From Deltaproteobacteria bacterium YD0425bin51 (GTDB taxonomy: Bacteria > Desulfobacterota > Desulfobacteria > Desulfobacterales > YD0425bin51): a stretch of 48,287 bases of DNA. Under the pieces are notes generated by a model, which was not told the DNA's origin, ran no database searches, and saw only the letters and a list, made by a program, of their open reading frames with translations. Position 1 is the stretch's first letter, and every line of letters starts with the position of its first letter. The stretch is taken from NCBI GenBank assembly GCA_002753225.1, contig PDZS01000035.1, forward strand, positions 1-48,287. The letters are read 5' to 3'. Both the position numbers and the translations under genes were made by a program. Positions 1 to 9,900 of the stretch are shown here, in pieces.

Positions 1-90
1 GACAATTTTTTTAATATCAAGTATCAATTAGAAGAGATTTTGTATCATAATATCATTATAAATTAACATTTTAACTATAAAGGAGTATCT

Positions 91-2112
91 ATGGCTAATG
101 ATTTAAACGTCGACAAATCTGAAATAGACGAACTTTGTATAAAAACAGTTCGAAGCCTTTGCATCGACGCCATTGAAAAAGCTAACTCAGGACATCCTGG
201 TGCACCTCTTGGACTCGCTCCTGCTGCTTATGTTCTTTTTACAAAAGTTTTAAATTTTAATCCCAAAAATCCTGACTGGTATAATAGAGATAGATTTATT
301 CTATCTGGAGGACATGCATCTATCCTTTTATATAGCATGCTTTATTTGACGGGATATAATATATCGATAAATGATATTTGCAATTTTAGACAATGGGAAA
401 GTATAACTCCAGGTCACCCTGAACTTGGTATCACTCCCGGTGTAGAGACAACTACCGGTCCACTTGGACAAGGATTTGCTAATGCAGTAGGTTTAGCTAT
501 TTCAGAAAGACATCTTGCATCTATTTTCAATAAACCTGAACATTCCATTATTAACCATTATACTTATGTAATGTGCGGTGATGGAGATCTTATGGAAGGA
601 ATAACTTCAGAAGCTGCATCTCTTGCCGGACATCTTGGGCTTGGAAAACTTATCTGCATATATGATGACAACAAAATTTCTATTGAAGGCGCAACTGATA
701 TAACATTTACTGAAGATGTAGCACAAAGATTTAAGGCTTATAACTGGCATGTTGAAAAGATAGAAGATGGGAATGATTTTAATGCTATTCTTAAATCTAT
801 AAAAAATGCAAAAGAAGAAACAGAAAAACCATCCATGATTTTGCTTCGAACTCATATTGCTTATGGCAGTCCCAATAAACAAGACTCGCCAGAGGCTCAT
901 GGCGCTCCTTTAGGTAAAGATGAAGTTAAACTTACAAAAATAAATCTCGGTTGTCCAGAAGATGTCTGCTTCTGTGCTCCTGAATCAATTTTTGAAATCA
1001 CTAAAAAATGTATCGAAAAAGGAGCTGAATCTGAAAAATCTTGGCAAAAAGCTTTTGATTCATACTCTAAAGATTATCCATTGCTTTCAGGGCAATTAAA
1101 AGAAGCTATATCTGGTACATTACCAAATGGATGGGATAAAGATTTGCCTGATTTTTCAAATACAAAAGATATTGCTACGAGATCTGCATCAGGCAAAATA
1201 ATAAATGCAATCGCTAAAAATATTCCATATTTAATTGGCGGTTCAGCTGATCTTGCTCCTTCAAACATGACAATTATTGAATCTTCTCACGATTTTCAAA
1301 AACCAACATATACTGGCAGAAATATTCGCTTTGGTGTGAGAGAGCATTCTATGGGAGCAATTCTTTCAGGCATTACTCTTCATAAAGGTTTAAGAGCTTA
1401 CGGCGGAACTTTTTTAGTTTTTGTTGATTATATGAGGCCATCTGTTAGACTTGCTTCTTTAATGAAACTACCTGTAATTTATGTTTTAACACATGACAGC
1501 ATAGCTGTAGGTGAAGATGGGCCTACTCATCAGCCAATAGAACATATAGCAAGCTTAAGAACAATACCAAATCTAACAGTAATACGACCAGCTGATGCAA
1601 CAGAAACAGTTGAGGCTTGGAAAATAGCTATGCAGGCTAAAGATACTCCTGTTGCTTTAATACTTACAAGGCAAAAACTTCCTATATTACATAGAAGTAA
1701 ATATCCTCCAGCAAGTTTAGTAAAAAATGGAGCATATATACTTGCTGACTCTAACAATAACTTAGATTTAATTTTTATCGCAACAGGCTCTGAAGTTCAT
1801 TTAGCTTTATCAGCTCGAGAAATTCTATTAAAAGAAAATATATCAGTAAGAGTTGTCAGCATGCCTAGTTGGGAATTATTTGAAAAAATGGATATTGAAT
1901 ATAAAAATAAAGTATTGCCTCCTAATGTTACTAATCGTATTGCTATTGAAGCTGGAAGTCCTATGGGATGGGAGCGCTATGTTGGAATCAATGGAGGAAT
2001 TATTGGTATAAACAGGTTTGGGCAATCTGCTCCAGGAGATCTTGTGATGGAACGTTTTGGATTTAGTTCTGAAAACATTGTAAAAACTGCAAAAAAACTT
2101 CTTATAAAATAA
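91..2112 (+). CDS. tkt: Transketolase
   Basis: Transketolase transfers two-carbon ketol units between sugar phosphates in the non-oxidative pentose phosphate pathway, using thiamine diphosphate in the cytosol. The 673-residue length is usual for the bacterial family. Visible motifs are the N-terminal SGHPGAPLG segment, the cofactor loop GDGDLMEG near residue 162, GPLGQGFANAVG near residue 125, the pyrimidine-binding region with DSIAVGEDGPTHQP near residue 470, and the C-terminal SPMGWERYVG. The ATG is preceded by AGGAG at 81-85, five bases upstream of the start codon, which fixes the start. The 90 bases before it are AT-rich with no promoter I can defend. It stands alone and ends in a terminator shared with the convergent neighbour. 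Confidence 0.98.
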   Translation: MANDLNVDKSEIDELCIKTVRSLCIDAIEKANSGHPGAPLGLAPAAYVLFTKVLNFNPKNPDWYNRDRFILSGGHASILLYSMLYLTGYNISINDICNFRQWESITPGHPELGITPGVETTTGPLGQGFANAVGLAISERHLASIFNKPEHSIINHYTYVMCGDGDLMEGITSEAASLAGHLGLGKLICIYDDNKISIEGATDITFTEDVAQRFKAYNWHVEKIEDGNDFNAILKSIKNAKEETEKPSMILLRTHIAYGSPNKQDSPEAHGAPLGKDEVKLTKINLGCPEDVCFCAPESIFEITKKCIEKGAESEKSWQKAFDSYSKDYPLLSGQLKEAISGTLPNGWDKDLPDFSNTKDIATRSASGKIINAIAKNIPYLIGGSADLAPSNMTIIESSHDFQKPTYTGRNIRFGVREHSMGAILSGITLHKGLRAYGGTFLVFVDYMRPSVRLASLMKLPVIYVLTHDSIAVGEDGPTHQPIEHIASLRTIPNLTVIRPADATETVEAWKIAMQAKDTPVALILTRQKLPILHRSKYPPASLVKNGAYILADSNNNLDLIFIATGSEVHLALSAREILLKENISVRVVSMPSWELFEKMDIEYKNKVLPPNVTNRIAIEAGSPMGWERYVGINGGIIGINRFGQSAPGDLVMERFGFSSENIVKTAKKLLIK

Positions 2113-2146
2113 AAAAGGAGGGGGATATAATTCCCCCTTCTTTTTT
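2111..2146. terminator. Bidirectional rho-independent terminator between tkt and the convergent gene
   Basis: A stem of about 15 pairs with one G-U (arms AAAAAAGGAGGGGG and CCCCCTTCTTTTTT) encloses a short ATATAATT loop. It has an A-tract on the left and a T-tract on the right, so it can work for both strands. Both stop codons lie at its edges: TAA of tkt at 2110-2112 and that of the minus-strand gene at 2145-2147. Confidence 0.9.
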
Positions 2147-2492
2147 ATTCTTTCACTTCTTCTCTTCTTAAGAGTTCTTTGTACCAGCATGCAAAATCAA
2201 ACATGCCTAAATATTTTTCATCATTATTAATAATGCCTAAGCAAATTTCTAAAACGCCTTTTCCATATTCATTGCTATAATTTTCTTTAAATTTTGTCTG
2301 TAAAAATTCCCTTACAAGCATCTGGGTAGTTCTATTGGTCTTGTCTCTTCTAATATCAATTGGATCCTTTGGTTCTTGAAATGGATCCCAGCCTTCATAT
2401 CCTTTTTTTAAAATATGCTGCTGTCTTTTAGGAGACATAGCATCAAAAATTGCACGTTTTCTTGATTCTTCTTCCCCTGATAGTTTTTTCAT
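2145..2492 (-). CDS. Conserved hypothetical protein
   Basis: A 115-residue basic/acidic soluble protein with no signal peptide or membrane segment. I do not recognise a named domain. The central segment with WDPFQEPKDPIDIRRDK looks like a conserved core, and a C-terminal FACWYKELLRREE helix follows. Its ATG overlaps the stop codon of the upstream CxxCxxCC-protein gene (ATGA, 4 bases), so the two are translationally coupled and probably act together. No function is assigned. Confidence 0.8.
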   Translation of the reverse strand: MKKLSGEEESRKRAIFDAMSPKRQQHILKKGYEGWDPFQEPKDPIDIRRDKTNRTTQMLVREFLQTKFKENYSNEYGKGVLEICLGIINNDEKYLGMFDFACWYKELLRREEVKE

Positions 2493-3142
2493 TTCTTTAC
2501 TCCAAAATAATTTTCATCATAATCATTCAAAATAGCCATTGATAATGGTATTAGAATTTCTGCTGCCTGCAGATTTTCACTTTTAATGTCGTTTAATAGC
2601 TCTATTGAAATCTGAAATAATTTTTTTTGAATAATATCAACATAAACTGTTGGATAATTTTTTCCCGCTTCAAAACCTGACATCCCGCACGTAACTCCTC
2701 TTCCATCAATAGCTGCTGGTATTCCATAAAATCTGCATGTGATAGGTCTAAATTCATAAAGAATACACTTGTTTTCATTATCTAAAAGGGGGCATCTAAC
2801 TCGTTCATTTCCTAATCTCTCTATAATTTTCGATTCATCTGCAATTCCATCTCTTAAATCAATATATGCTTCTTTTTTAATTTTATATAATTGTCTATCG
2901 ATTTTATTTGATACATCTAAAATTTCTTCTCTTTCTTTGCCGTAAATCTTTTTCTTAAAATGATAATTTATATACAATGCTTCAATTAAGCTTAGATCAA
3001 ATAATGCAAAACAGCAGTCTGAACACCCAATTTTACATTTTACACATTCTGCATATTCTTTTTTTACACGTTCAAAAGCTGCATCTGCAATTTTTACAAT
3101 TGATTCATATTTTTCAAAAAAAGGAGTAAAATCAAAATTCAT
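2489..3142 (-). CDS. YkgJ-family CxxCxxCC cysteine-cluster protein
   Basis: A 217-residue protein with two cysteine clusters typical of the YkgJ family (PF03692), thought to bind Fe or Zn; the biochemical role of the family is not established. The first cluster is CVKCKIGCSDCC near residues 34-45. The second is RCPLLDNENKCILYEFRPITCRFYGIP near residues 115-142, followed by a further Cys at VTCGMSG. There is no signal peptide, so it is probably cytosolic. The start is supported by AAGGAAG upstream of the ATG. It is the first gene of a two-gene unit and overlaps the next by 4 bases. The upstream terminator at 3168-3203 separates it from the beta-oxidation operon. Confidence 0.88.
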   Translation of the reverse strand: MNFDFTPFFEKYESIVKIADAAFERVKKEYAECVKCKIGCSDCCFALFDLSLIEALYINYHFKKKIYGKEREEILDVSNKIDRQLYKIKKEAYIDLRDGIADESKIIERLGNERVRCPLLDNENKCILYEFRPITCRFYGIPAAIDGRGVTCGMSGFEAGKNYPTVYVDIIQKKLFQISIELLNDIKSENLQAAEILIPLSMAILNDYDENYFGVKK

Positions 3143-3167
3143 GGAATAACTTCCTTTAACAACTAAT

Positions 3168-3203
3168 AAAAAAGGCTGCCATAAAATTCTAGCAGCCTTT
3201 TTT
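3168..3203 (-). terminator. Rho-independent terminator after the fadN-fadA operon
   Basis: Perfect 12-pair stem (AAAAAAGGCTGC with GCAGCCTTTTTT) around a 12-base loop. Read on the minus strand it sits 18 bases after the thiolase stop codon and ends in a T-tract. The flanking A/T tracts make it symmetric, so activity on the plus strand is also possible. Confidence 0.9.
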
Positions 3204-3221
3204 GTTTTGTTTTTTTATATT

Positions 3222-4400
3222 TTAGTCACAGAGTTCAAATAGCGCAGCAGCACCTTGTCCGCCTGCAGCACACATTGATTCAATACCATATTTTGCTCCA
3301 CGCTCTCTCATATTAACTAAAAGAGTTGCGCAAAGTTTTGCCCCAGTACATCCTAGTGGATGCCCTAAAGCAATAGCTCCTCCGTGAATGTTTACTTTTT
3401 TCATATCAATTCCAAGTTCTCTTATACAATAGATTGATTGGGATGCAAAAGCTTCATTTAATTCAAACATACCAATGTCTTCCAGCTTTAAACCAGTAAG
3501 TTTAAGAAGCTTAGGAATAGCATATTTAGGTCCAACTCCCATTTCATCAGGCTTGCATCCTGCTGTTGTATAGCATATGAACTTAGCTAAGGGTTTAATG
3601 CCCAACTCTTTTACTCTCTCGCCACTCATCAAAATAGTAGCTGCTGCTCCATCTGTTGTTTGTGATGAATTACCAGCAGTTACAGATCCGTCTGCAGCAA
3701 ATACTGGTCTTAATTTCGCCAAACCTTCTATTGTAGTATCTGCTCTAATACCGTCATCATAATCAACGATAAATGTTTCTTTTTTATATGTCCCATCTTG
3801 CTGCTGAACAAATTTTGTAGCTGGAGTTGGAACTATTTCAGTAAAAAGTTTATTTTTCAAAGCATTTGCAGCTTTCATATGTGACTCATAAGCAAAGGCA
3901 TCTTGTTCCTGCCTTGTTACATTATATCTTTTAGCAACATTTTCTGCTGTAGTTCCCATAGAAGTATAAAGATCTGGGTTAGTCTTAGCATAATCAGGAT
4001 TAGGTCGAGGAAGATTTCCGCCCATTGGAACATATGTCATAGATTCAATTCCGCATCCTATTACAATATCAGACCAGCCAGCCATAACGCGAAGTCCTGC
4101 TAAAGCAACTGCTTCAAGCCCAGACGCACAGAATCTATTTACTGTAGCGCCTGTTACATCAACAGGAAATCCAGCAATTTGACCGGCAATTCTTCCAATA
4201 TTTAAACCTTGTTCTGCTTCAGGAAAAGAACAGCCTGCTGTAATGTCATCAATGTCTTTTGCATTCAACCCCGGTGTCTTTTCAACTGCAGACTTTAGAA
4301 TAAAAGAAAGCAAATCTTCAGGTCTTGTATCTTTTAATAACCCTTTTGCTCTTCTGCATCCTGGGGTCCTAACTGCTGTTACAATATATGCATCTCTCAT
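3222..4400 (-). CDS. fadA: Acetyl-CoA acyltransferase / 3-ketoacyl-CoA thiolase
   Basis: Thiolase that cleaves 3-ketoacyl-CoA with CoA to give acetyl-CoA and a shortened acyl-CoA, the last step of beta-oxidation. The 392-residue length matches the family. The catalytic triad is present: nucleophile C91 in NRFCASGLEA, H347 in GHPLGCTGAK, and C377 in MCAAGGQGAA. It lies 26 bases after the multifunctional FadN-type gene with no terminator between them, so the two form one operon. This context favours a degradative thiolase over a biosynthetic acetoacetyl-CoA thiolase. The start ATG follows an AGGAGG-like sequence (AAGGAGGACAAA). Confidence 0.95.
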   Translation of the reverse strand: MRDAYIVTAVRTPGCRRAKGLLKDTRPEDLLSFILKSAVEKTPGLNAKDIDDITAGCSFPEAEQGLNIGRIAGQIAGFPVDVTGATVNRFCASGLEAVALAGLRVMAGWSDIVIGCGIESMTYVPMGGNLPRPNPDYAKTNPDLYTSMGTTAENVAKRYNVTRQEQDAFAYESHMKAANALKNKLFTEIVPTPATKFVQQQDGTYKKETFIVDYDDGIRADTTIEGLAKLRPVFAADGSVTAGNSSQTTDGAAATILMSGERVKELGIKPLAKFICYTTAGCKPDEMGVGPKYAIPKLLKLTGLKLEDIGMFELNEAFASQSIYCIRELGIDMKKVNIHGGAIALGHPLGCTGAKLCATLLVNMRERGAKYGIESMCAAGGQGAAALFELCD

Positions 4401-4426
4401 TTTGTCCTCCTTAAAAATTTAAAGAA

Positions 4427-6838
4427 TTAATTTAGGAAGGGATTAGGCTTGCCTGTTGTTAACATATGCTCAACTCTAGCAACTGTTCTTGGATCCTTCC
4501 AGCACTCTACAAATATTTCACGCTCAAGTTTTAAAATAACATCTTCATCAACCTCACTACCAGTTCTTACATTACCTCCGCTGATTACAAATGCAATTCT
4601 TCTAGCTAATTCTGCTAAATAGGGTGTCAAATATTTTCCGCTTAACATATCGAATAGCTGAACATTAATCATACCTTGAGCAAGTTCGCCAACAACCTTA
4701 ATTTTTCTCTTTGCAGGAGGAGCATAGCCAGCGTCAACCATTCTCAATACTTCTTTCTTTGCTTCGCCAATAAGATAATCTCTATTAAATACAATTCTAT
4801 CAGTAGGAGTTAAAAAACCTCTTTCTCTTGCGTCTGCTGCTGAATTAGAATATTCGCCTCTAGCAATAGTCATGAGTACTGGAATAAAAAACTTAGCTAT
4901 ATCAACATCAGCTACTGGTCCTGGAATTGTATTTATAAATCTTTTCCATAAATTTAAACACCCGCCGCCTGCTGGAATTAATCCTACAGCAACTTCAACA
5001 AGCCCCATGAAAAGGTCTGCGTGGGCTACAATTTTGTCTGCCCCAAGACATACTTCACATCCACCGCCAAGAGCCATGCCATAAGGCGCAGCAATAACTG
5101 GGAATGGGGCATAACGGGCATTTTGAATTCCACCTTGCGCAAGCTGTAAGAACTCATCAATTTCTGTATATTTCTTCTGATCTGCAAGGTCTTTCATGAA
5201 TTTAAGATCCCCGCCTGCTGAAAACATTCCTGGCATACCGCCTGCTTGATTCCCAATAACAACTCCAACGCCATTTTTCTCAACATAGTCAAAATCCTGG
5301 TGCATTGCTTCAACGATTTCTTTATTAAGTGCATTACCTCTTGTATGGAATTCTACACAAAATACTCCATCCCCAATATCAATAAGGGATACAGACTTAT
5401 TTTCTTTTACGATTTTGCCAGCTCCTTTAAGATGCTCTAAAACAATTATATTTTTACTTACGGTTATTTCTTTATAAGTTCCTGTTGCAAAATCATAATA
5501 TGATTTTCTACCTTTTTCAGTCTTGTAAAATGTAGTATTCCCGGCTGCTATCATCTTTTTAATCTTTTCAGGAACAGCCATTCCATCTTTTTCCATTTTT
5601 TCAACAGACGCCTTTAGCCCAATAGCATCCCATGATTCAAATGGACCCATTTCAAAATTATATCCCCATCTCATTGCATTATCTATTTCAACTATAGTGT
5701 CTGAAATTTCTGGGATTCTATTTGCTGTATATATCAATCCGTTAGCAACTACTTTCCAAGCATATTTTGAACCTTTATCATCTCCATATAAAATTGCCTT
5801 CATTTTATCTGGAAGAGTTTTTGCTGCTTTTGCATTTGCTAAACATGGAAAATCGGCCGGCCCATATTCTTTATATTCCAAAGTGGCTGGATCCATAACC
5901 TTTTTTATCTTTTTCCACTGCGGTGTAAGTTCACTCTTATAAAAACCTGCTTTTGTCTTATCACCCAATAACTTCTTTTCTATCATTTTGTTCACAAACT
6001 GAGGAACAACAAAGCTATCTCGCTGCTCGTCATTTGGAACCATATCATAAGTATTTTTTGCAACATGAGACATGGTATCTAAACCAACCAAGTCAGATGT
6101 TTTAAACATAGCTGTCTTTGGTCTTCCCATTGCAGTTCCAAATAGTGCATCTGCTTCAGGTATGGAAAGCCCGTCTTCCAACATGACCTGCATTGCTTTA
6201 ACAATACCTTGGACACCAATTCTGTTCCCAATAAAATTAGGAGTATCTTTTGCCCATACAATACCTTTTCCTAAAATGCGCTCACCAAAGTCTGCCATGA
6301 AATTTAACACTTCAGGGAGAGTTTCTTCACCGGGAATAATTTCAAGAAGTTTCATGTATCTTACTGGGTTAAAAAAATGTGTTCCTAAAAAATGTTGGCG
6401 ATATTCTTGATTTAGTCCTTCTGACATGGCTTTTAAAGGAATACCAGAAGTATTAGACGATATTATCGCTCCAGGTTTTCTTACGCTTTCGATTTTTTTG
6501 AAGAGTTCTTTTTTGATCTTTAAATTCTCAACAACAACCTCAACTATCCAATCGCACTCAGCTAATTTGCCGAAGTCATCTTCAAGGTTGCCAATTGTAA
6601 TACGGTCTGCATCTTTAGGTGACATAATAAGGGGTTGCTTTGCTTTTAAAACTGCATCTAGACCAGCTTTTACAATTCTATTTCTTGCGTCTTTTTTGTT
6701 CTTCTCTTCTTCTTTTAAATCAAAAGGCACAATATCTAAAAGTAATGTTTTTACTCCAGCGCTGGCAAGAAGAGCGGCTATTCCACCACCCATAATTCCA
6801 GAGCCGATAACTGCTGCCTGCTTGATCCTTCTAATCAT
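4427..6838 (-). CDS. fadN: 3-hydroxyacyl-CoA dehydrogenase / enoyl-CoA hydratase fusion (FadN type)
   Basis: Bifunctional beta-oxidation enzyme of 803 residues with the dehydrogenase first and the hydratase last. This is the order seen in Bacillus FadN and is opposite to E. coli FadB. The NAD-binding Rossmann motif GSGIMGGG is at residues 12-19, the catalytic HFFNP with H154 follows, and two dehydrogenase C-terminal segments lie roughly at 195-440. The crotonase domain, about 480-690, has FSAGGDL for the oxyanion hole and retains both glutamates (GGGCEV and GLVEVAVGLIPAGGG). The ATG follows AGGAGG. The gene leads the operon with thiolase fadA and is read from a promoter overlapped by a FadR-like palindrome (6880-6903). 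No acyl-CoA dehydrogenase gene is in view. Confidence 0.96.
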   Translation of the reverse strand: MIRRIKQAAVIGSGIMGGGIAALLASAGVKTLLLDIVPFDLKEEEKNKKDARNRIVKAGLDAVLKAKQPLIMSPKDADRITIGNLEDDFGKLAECDWIVEVVVENLKIKKELFKKIESVRKPGAIISSNTSGIPLKAMSEGLNQEYRQHFLGTHFFNPVRYMKLLEIIPGEETLPEVLNFMADFGERILGKGIVWAKDTPNFIGNRIGVQGIVKAMQVMLEDGLSIPEADALFGTAMGRPKTAMFKTSDLVGLDTMSHVAKNTYDMVPNDEQRDSFVVPQFVNKMIEKKLLGDKTKAGFYKSELTPQWKKIKKVMDPATLEYKEYGPADFPCLANAKAAKTLPDKMKAILYGDDKGSKYAWKVVANGLIYTANRIPEISDTIVEIDNAMRWGYNFEMGPFESWDAIGLKASVEKMEKDGMAVPEKIKKMIAAGNTTFYKTEKGRKSYYDFATGTYKEITVSKNIIVLEHLKGAGKIVKENKSVSLIDIGDGVFCVEFHTRGNALNKEIVEAMHQDFDYVEKNGVGVVIGNQAGGMPGMFSAGGDLKFMKDLADQKKYTEIDEFLQLAQGGIQNARYAPFPVIAAPYGMALGGGCEVCLGADKIVAHADLFMGLVEVAVGLIPAGGGCLNLWKRFINTIPGPVADVDIAKFFIPVLMTIARGEYSNSAADARERGFLTPTDRIVFNRDYLIGEAKKEVLRMVDAGYAPPAKRKIKVVGELAQGMINVQLFDMLSGKYLTPYLAELARRIAFVISGGNVRTGSEVDEDVILKLEREIFVECWKDPRTVARVEHMLTTGKPNPFLN

Positions 6839-6879
6839 AATTTCCTCCTAAATATATTTAAGTTATAAGGAATGGGTAA

Positions 6880-6903
6880 AAATGAATGAATATTCATTCA
6901 TTT
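6880..6903. promoter_or_regulatory. 24-bp palindromic operator, FadR/TetR-family type
   Basis: A perfect inverted repeat of 12+12 bases with no spacer and core TGAATGAATATTCATTCA. It lies 42 bases upstream of the fadN ATG and overlaps the predicted -10 box. The core closely resembles boxes bound by Bacillus FadR, a TetR-family repressor of beta-oxidation released by long-chain acyl-CoA. The cognate regulator is not in this window. The identity of the site is inferred from sequence and context. Confidence 0.75.
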
Positions 6904-6928
6904 AACAAAGTGATTTATTATGTGTCAA
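6900..6928 (-). promoter_or_regulatory. Sigma-70-type promoter of the fadN-fadA operon
   Basis: On the minus strand, TTGACA (plus 6923-6928) is followed by a 17-base spacer and TTAAAT (plus 6900-6905, 4 of 6 matches to TATAAT). The -10 box runs into the palindrome at 6880-6903, so a bound repressor would cover the -10 and start site. Confidence 0.65.
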
Positions 6929-6951
6929 GAGAAAAACATAATATAAGAAAA

Positions 6952-9900
6952 TTATTTCTTGTATGCTACTATTTTAGCCGAATTTAAAACTTCTTTCAGG
7001 GCATTTTTAAATTTACTAAAAAGCAAAGGGAATTCTTTTATTTCTGACAAACTTTTGTTTTTTTTCATTAAGGATTCTAATTCTAAGGAGGCTTTAAATA
7101 AAGTTTCTGCTGATAAATTACCTGCTATTCCTTTTACTTTATGAATTAAATTCAGAGATTCATCTAAATCTTCTTCTAAAGCTTTTAATATTTTTATTTC
7201 ATAATCATCAAACTCCGAATAAAAATCATTCAAAAGCTCTTTAAAAAGTTTTTTATTTCCAGATAATCGTTTAAGTGCAGAGTCAATGTTAATACCTGCT
7301 ATCTTTACCGGAAATCCTTGCTCTGATCCAGTCTCTATTATTTCTACATTTTGATGAGTCAGATCTATTCTAGGGGTTATCCATTTAGCTAGGGTTGAAA
7401 ACAACTCTTTTGCTTCAATAGGCTTTGCTATATAATCATCCATACCAGAATCTATACATTTTTCTTTATCTCCTTTCATTGCATTGGCAGTCATAGCAAT
7501 TATAGGAATCTTTGATTTTTTATCCGCTTTTGCCCCTTCCCATACCCTGATTCCCCTAGTTGCCTCATATCCATCCATATCAGGCATTTGGACATCCATT
7601 ATTACTGCATTATAATCACATTTTTTAACTGCTTCAGTTGCAGCTATTCCATTACTTGCTACATCAGTAATAATACCTCCTTTTTCAAGTAATTCTATGA
7701 CAATCTGTTGATTTATCCTATTGTCCTCAACAAGTAAAACCCGGCTTCCTTTTATTTCATGAATTATTTCAATCTGATAGTTCTTCTGGCTTGGCTTTTT
7801 GTAAACTGATTTTTTCTCTTTATAAAAAGCTTCTAAAATGGCATCTAATAAAATAGAAGCGTTTACTGGTTTGCAAAGAAATCCATTTAAACCTATATCT
7901 TGAGCTGCATTGATAATTTCTTCCTGCCCAAAAGCGCTTACCATTATAATTACAGGCATATGCTCTATGTTAAAAATTTTCTGTATTTGCATATAAGTTG
8001 AAATACCGTCTATTCCTTCCATTTTATAATCCATCAAAATGAGCTTATAAGGTTTTTGTAAAGATGCTATTTTAATCTCTTCCAAAGCTTTTTCCCCTGA
8101 ATTAACAGCTTTAGAGTCAAAACCGAGCGTTCTTAGCATATTTACTAATATTTCCCTAGAAATTGCGCTGTCATCTACAACCAAAACCTTAATCCCTTTT
8201 AACTCATCTGGCAAATCAAAAGATATTTTACGCTCAACTGTTGGATAATCAAATGAAGCTATAAAACAAAAAGTACTACCCTCCCCTATTTTGCTTTCAA
8301 TACATATGTTACCATCCATCATTTCTACCAAACGTTTGCAAATGGTTAGCCCCAAACCAGTTCCACCATGTTTTCTTGTTGTTGAACTATCAGCCTGGGT
8401 GAATGCATTAAAAAGATTAGAAATTTTATCTTCTGGAATACCAATACCAAAATCTCTAACTGCGAATTTAAGCTTAATTTTACTTAAACTTTTTTCAACC
8501 AATTCTACTGTTACAACAATTTCTCCCCCATGATGAGAAAACTTCAGAGCATTAGCAGCTAAATTAATTAAAATTTGACCTAACCTTAAAGAATCACCCT
8601 TTAATGTCAGAGGCACATCTATACCTACTGATGTAATAATTTCTACTTGTTTTTCAAAAGCACTGGATGATAGCATATTGATTACATTTTCTATGACATG
8701 ATTTATTTCAAAGTCAATATGCTCTAAGATGAGTTTACCTGCCTCTATTTTTGAAAAATCTAAAATGTCATTAATGATTCGCAGAAGCATCCTGCTTGAG
8801 TTATTTATCTTAATGAGATAATCCTGCTGTTTAAGATTCAAATTAGTTTGAAGCGCAAGTTGTGTCAACCCAATTATTGCATTCATTGGAGTTCTTATTT
8901 CATGGCTCATATTTGCTAAAAATTCACTTTTGGATTGAGCAATTGCTTCAGCTCTTTCTTTAGCTATTTTAAGGGCTTCAGCTTTTTTGCGTTCTTCTAT
9001 TTGATTTTTTATAGCTATACGCATATCATCAAATGCTATTGCCATAGCACCTATTTCATCCGAACTGAATATTTTCCGTTTAATTTCATAGTCCCCTTCT
9101 GCTACTTTTCGCATCATTGATACTAAATGAGCTATGGGTTTAGTAATTGTCTTTGCAAAAATAAAAGCAATTAAAAGCATTATTATTAGCACTAAAATTG
9201 AAGCAAAAATATTTTTTCCCTGCGTTTGAAGAAGATTCTCTCGAATCTTAGTATTATCAATTAGGATTGATGCTCTAACGCTCCCTAAAAAGGATTGTAT
9301 CTTAAGTGAAGTTGTTAAAAAATCAAACTTAACATTTTGAACAGTTATTTGTTTTAAAGACTGCAAGATATCTTTAATGTCAAATTTAACATTATCTGAA
9401 AAAGTATGCGCTAAAATACTACCTGGCAAGCTTAAGACAATTTGTATATTATTGCCGCTGCGGTTTTGTATGTAGGATAAAAAATTTTTATCCAATTTAT
9501 ATCCAACACCTACAACACCATTATCTCCCAAATCTGAATACATAGGATAAAAAACTAAAAGATAAGGAATTTCGTCAAATTTATTAATAAGAGACTGGGG
9601 ATTTCCTTTAAGAGCATTTCTAACAAAAGGATATTGACCTATATTCATTCCAAATATTGAAGAAGCATGGGTTTGAGCTAACACATCTGAATTTTTATCT
9701 ATAAAGGAAATATAATCATATCCTAGTTTTAAAAATTTTTTACTATGCAAAACCAGTTGATTATTATCTGAAAATGTAAGGGCTTGAATAAGTTTTTCAT
9801 CTGTAGCTAAAATTTCTGCAGCTTTTGTAAGCTCTGAAATATAAAATTGAAAATCATTCTCTAATTTTTGAACTAGCTTTTTAAGATTTTCATTTATTTC

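Noticed and set aside
6426..6851. Plus-strand frame of 141 codons over the N-terminal part of fadN
   Set aside because: The opposite strand encodes an intact dehydrogenase domain, and the plus frame has no ribosome site and no recognisable protein features.
6880..6903. Palindrome as an insertion or attachment site
   Set aside because: There are no flanking direct repeats, integrase or transposase genes. Its position over a promoter and match to FadR-type boxes explain it better.
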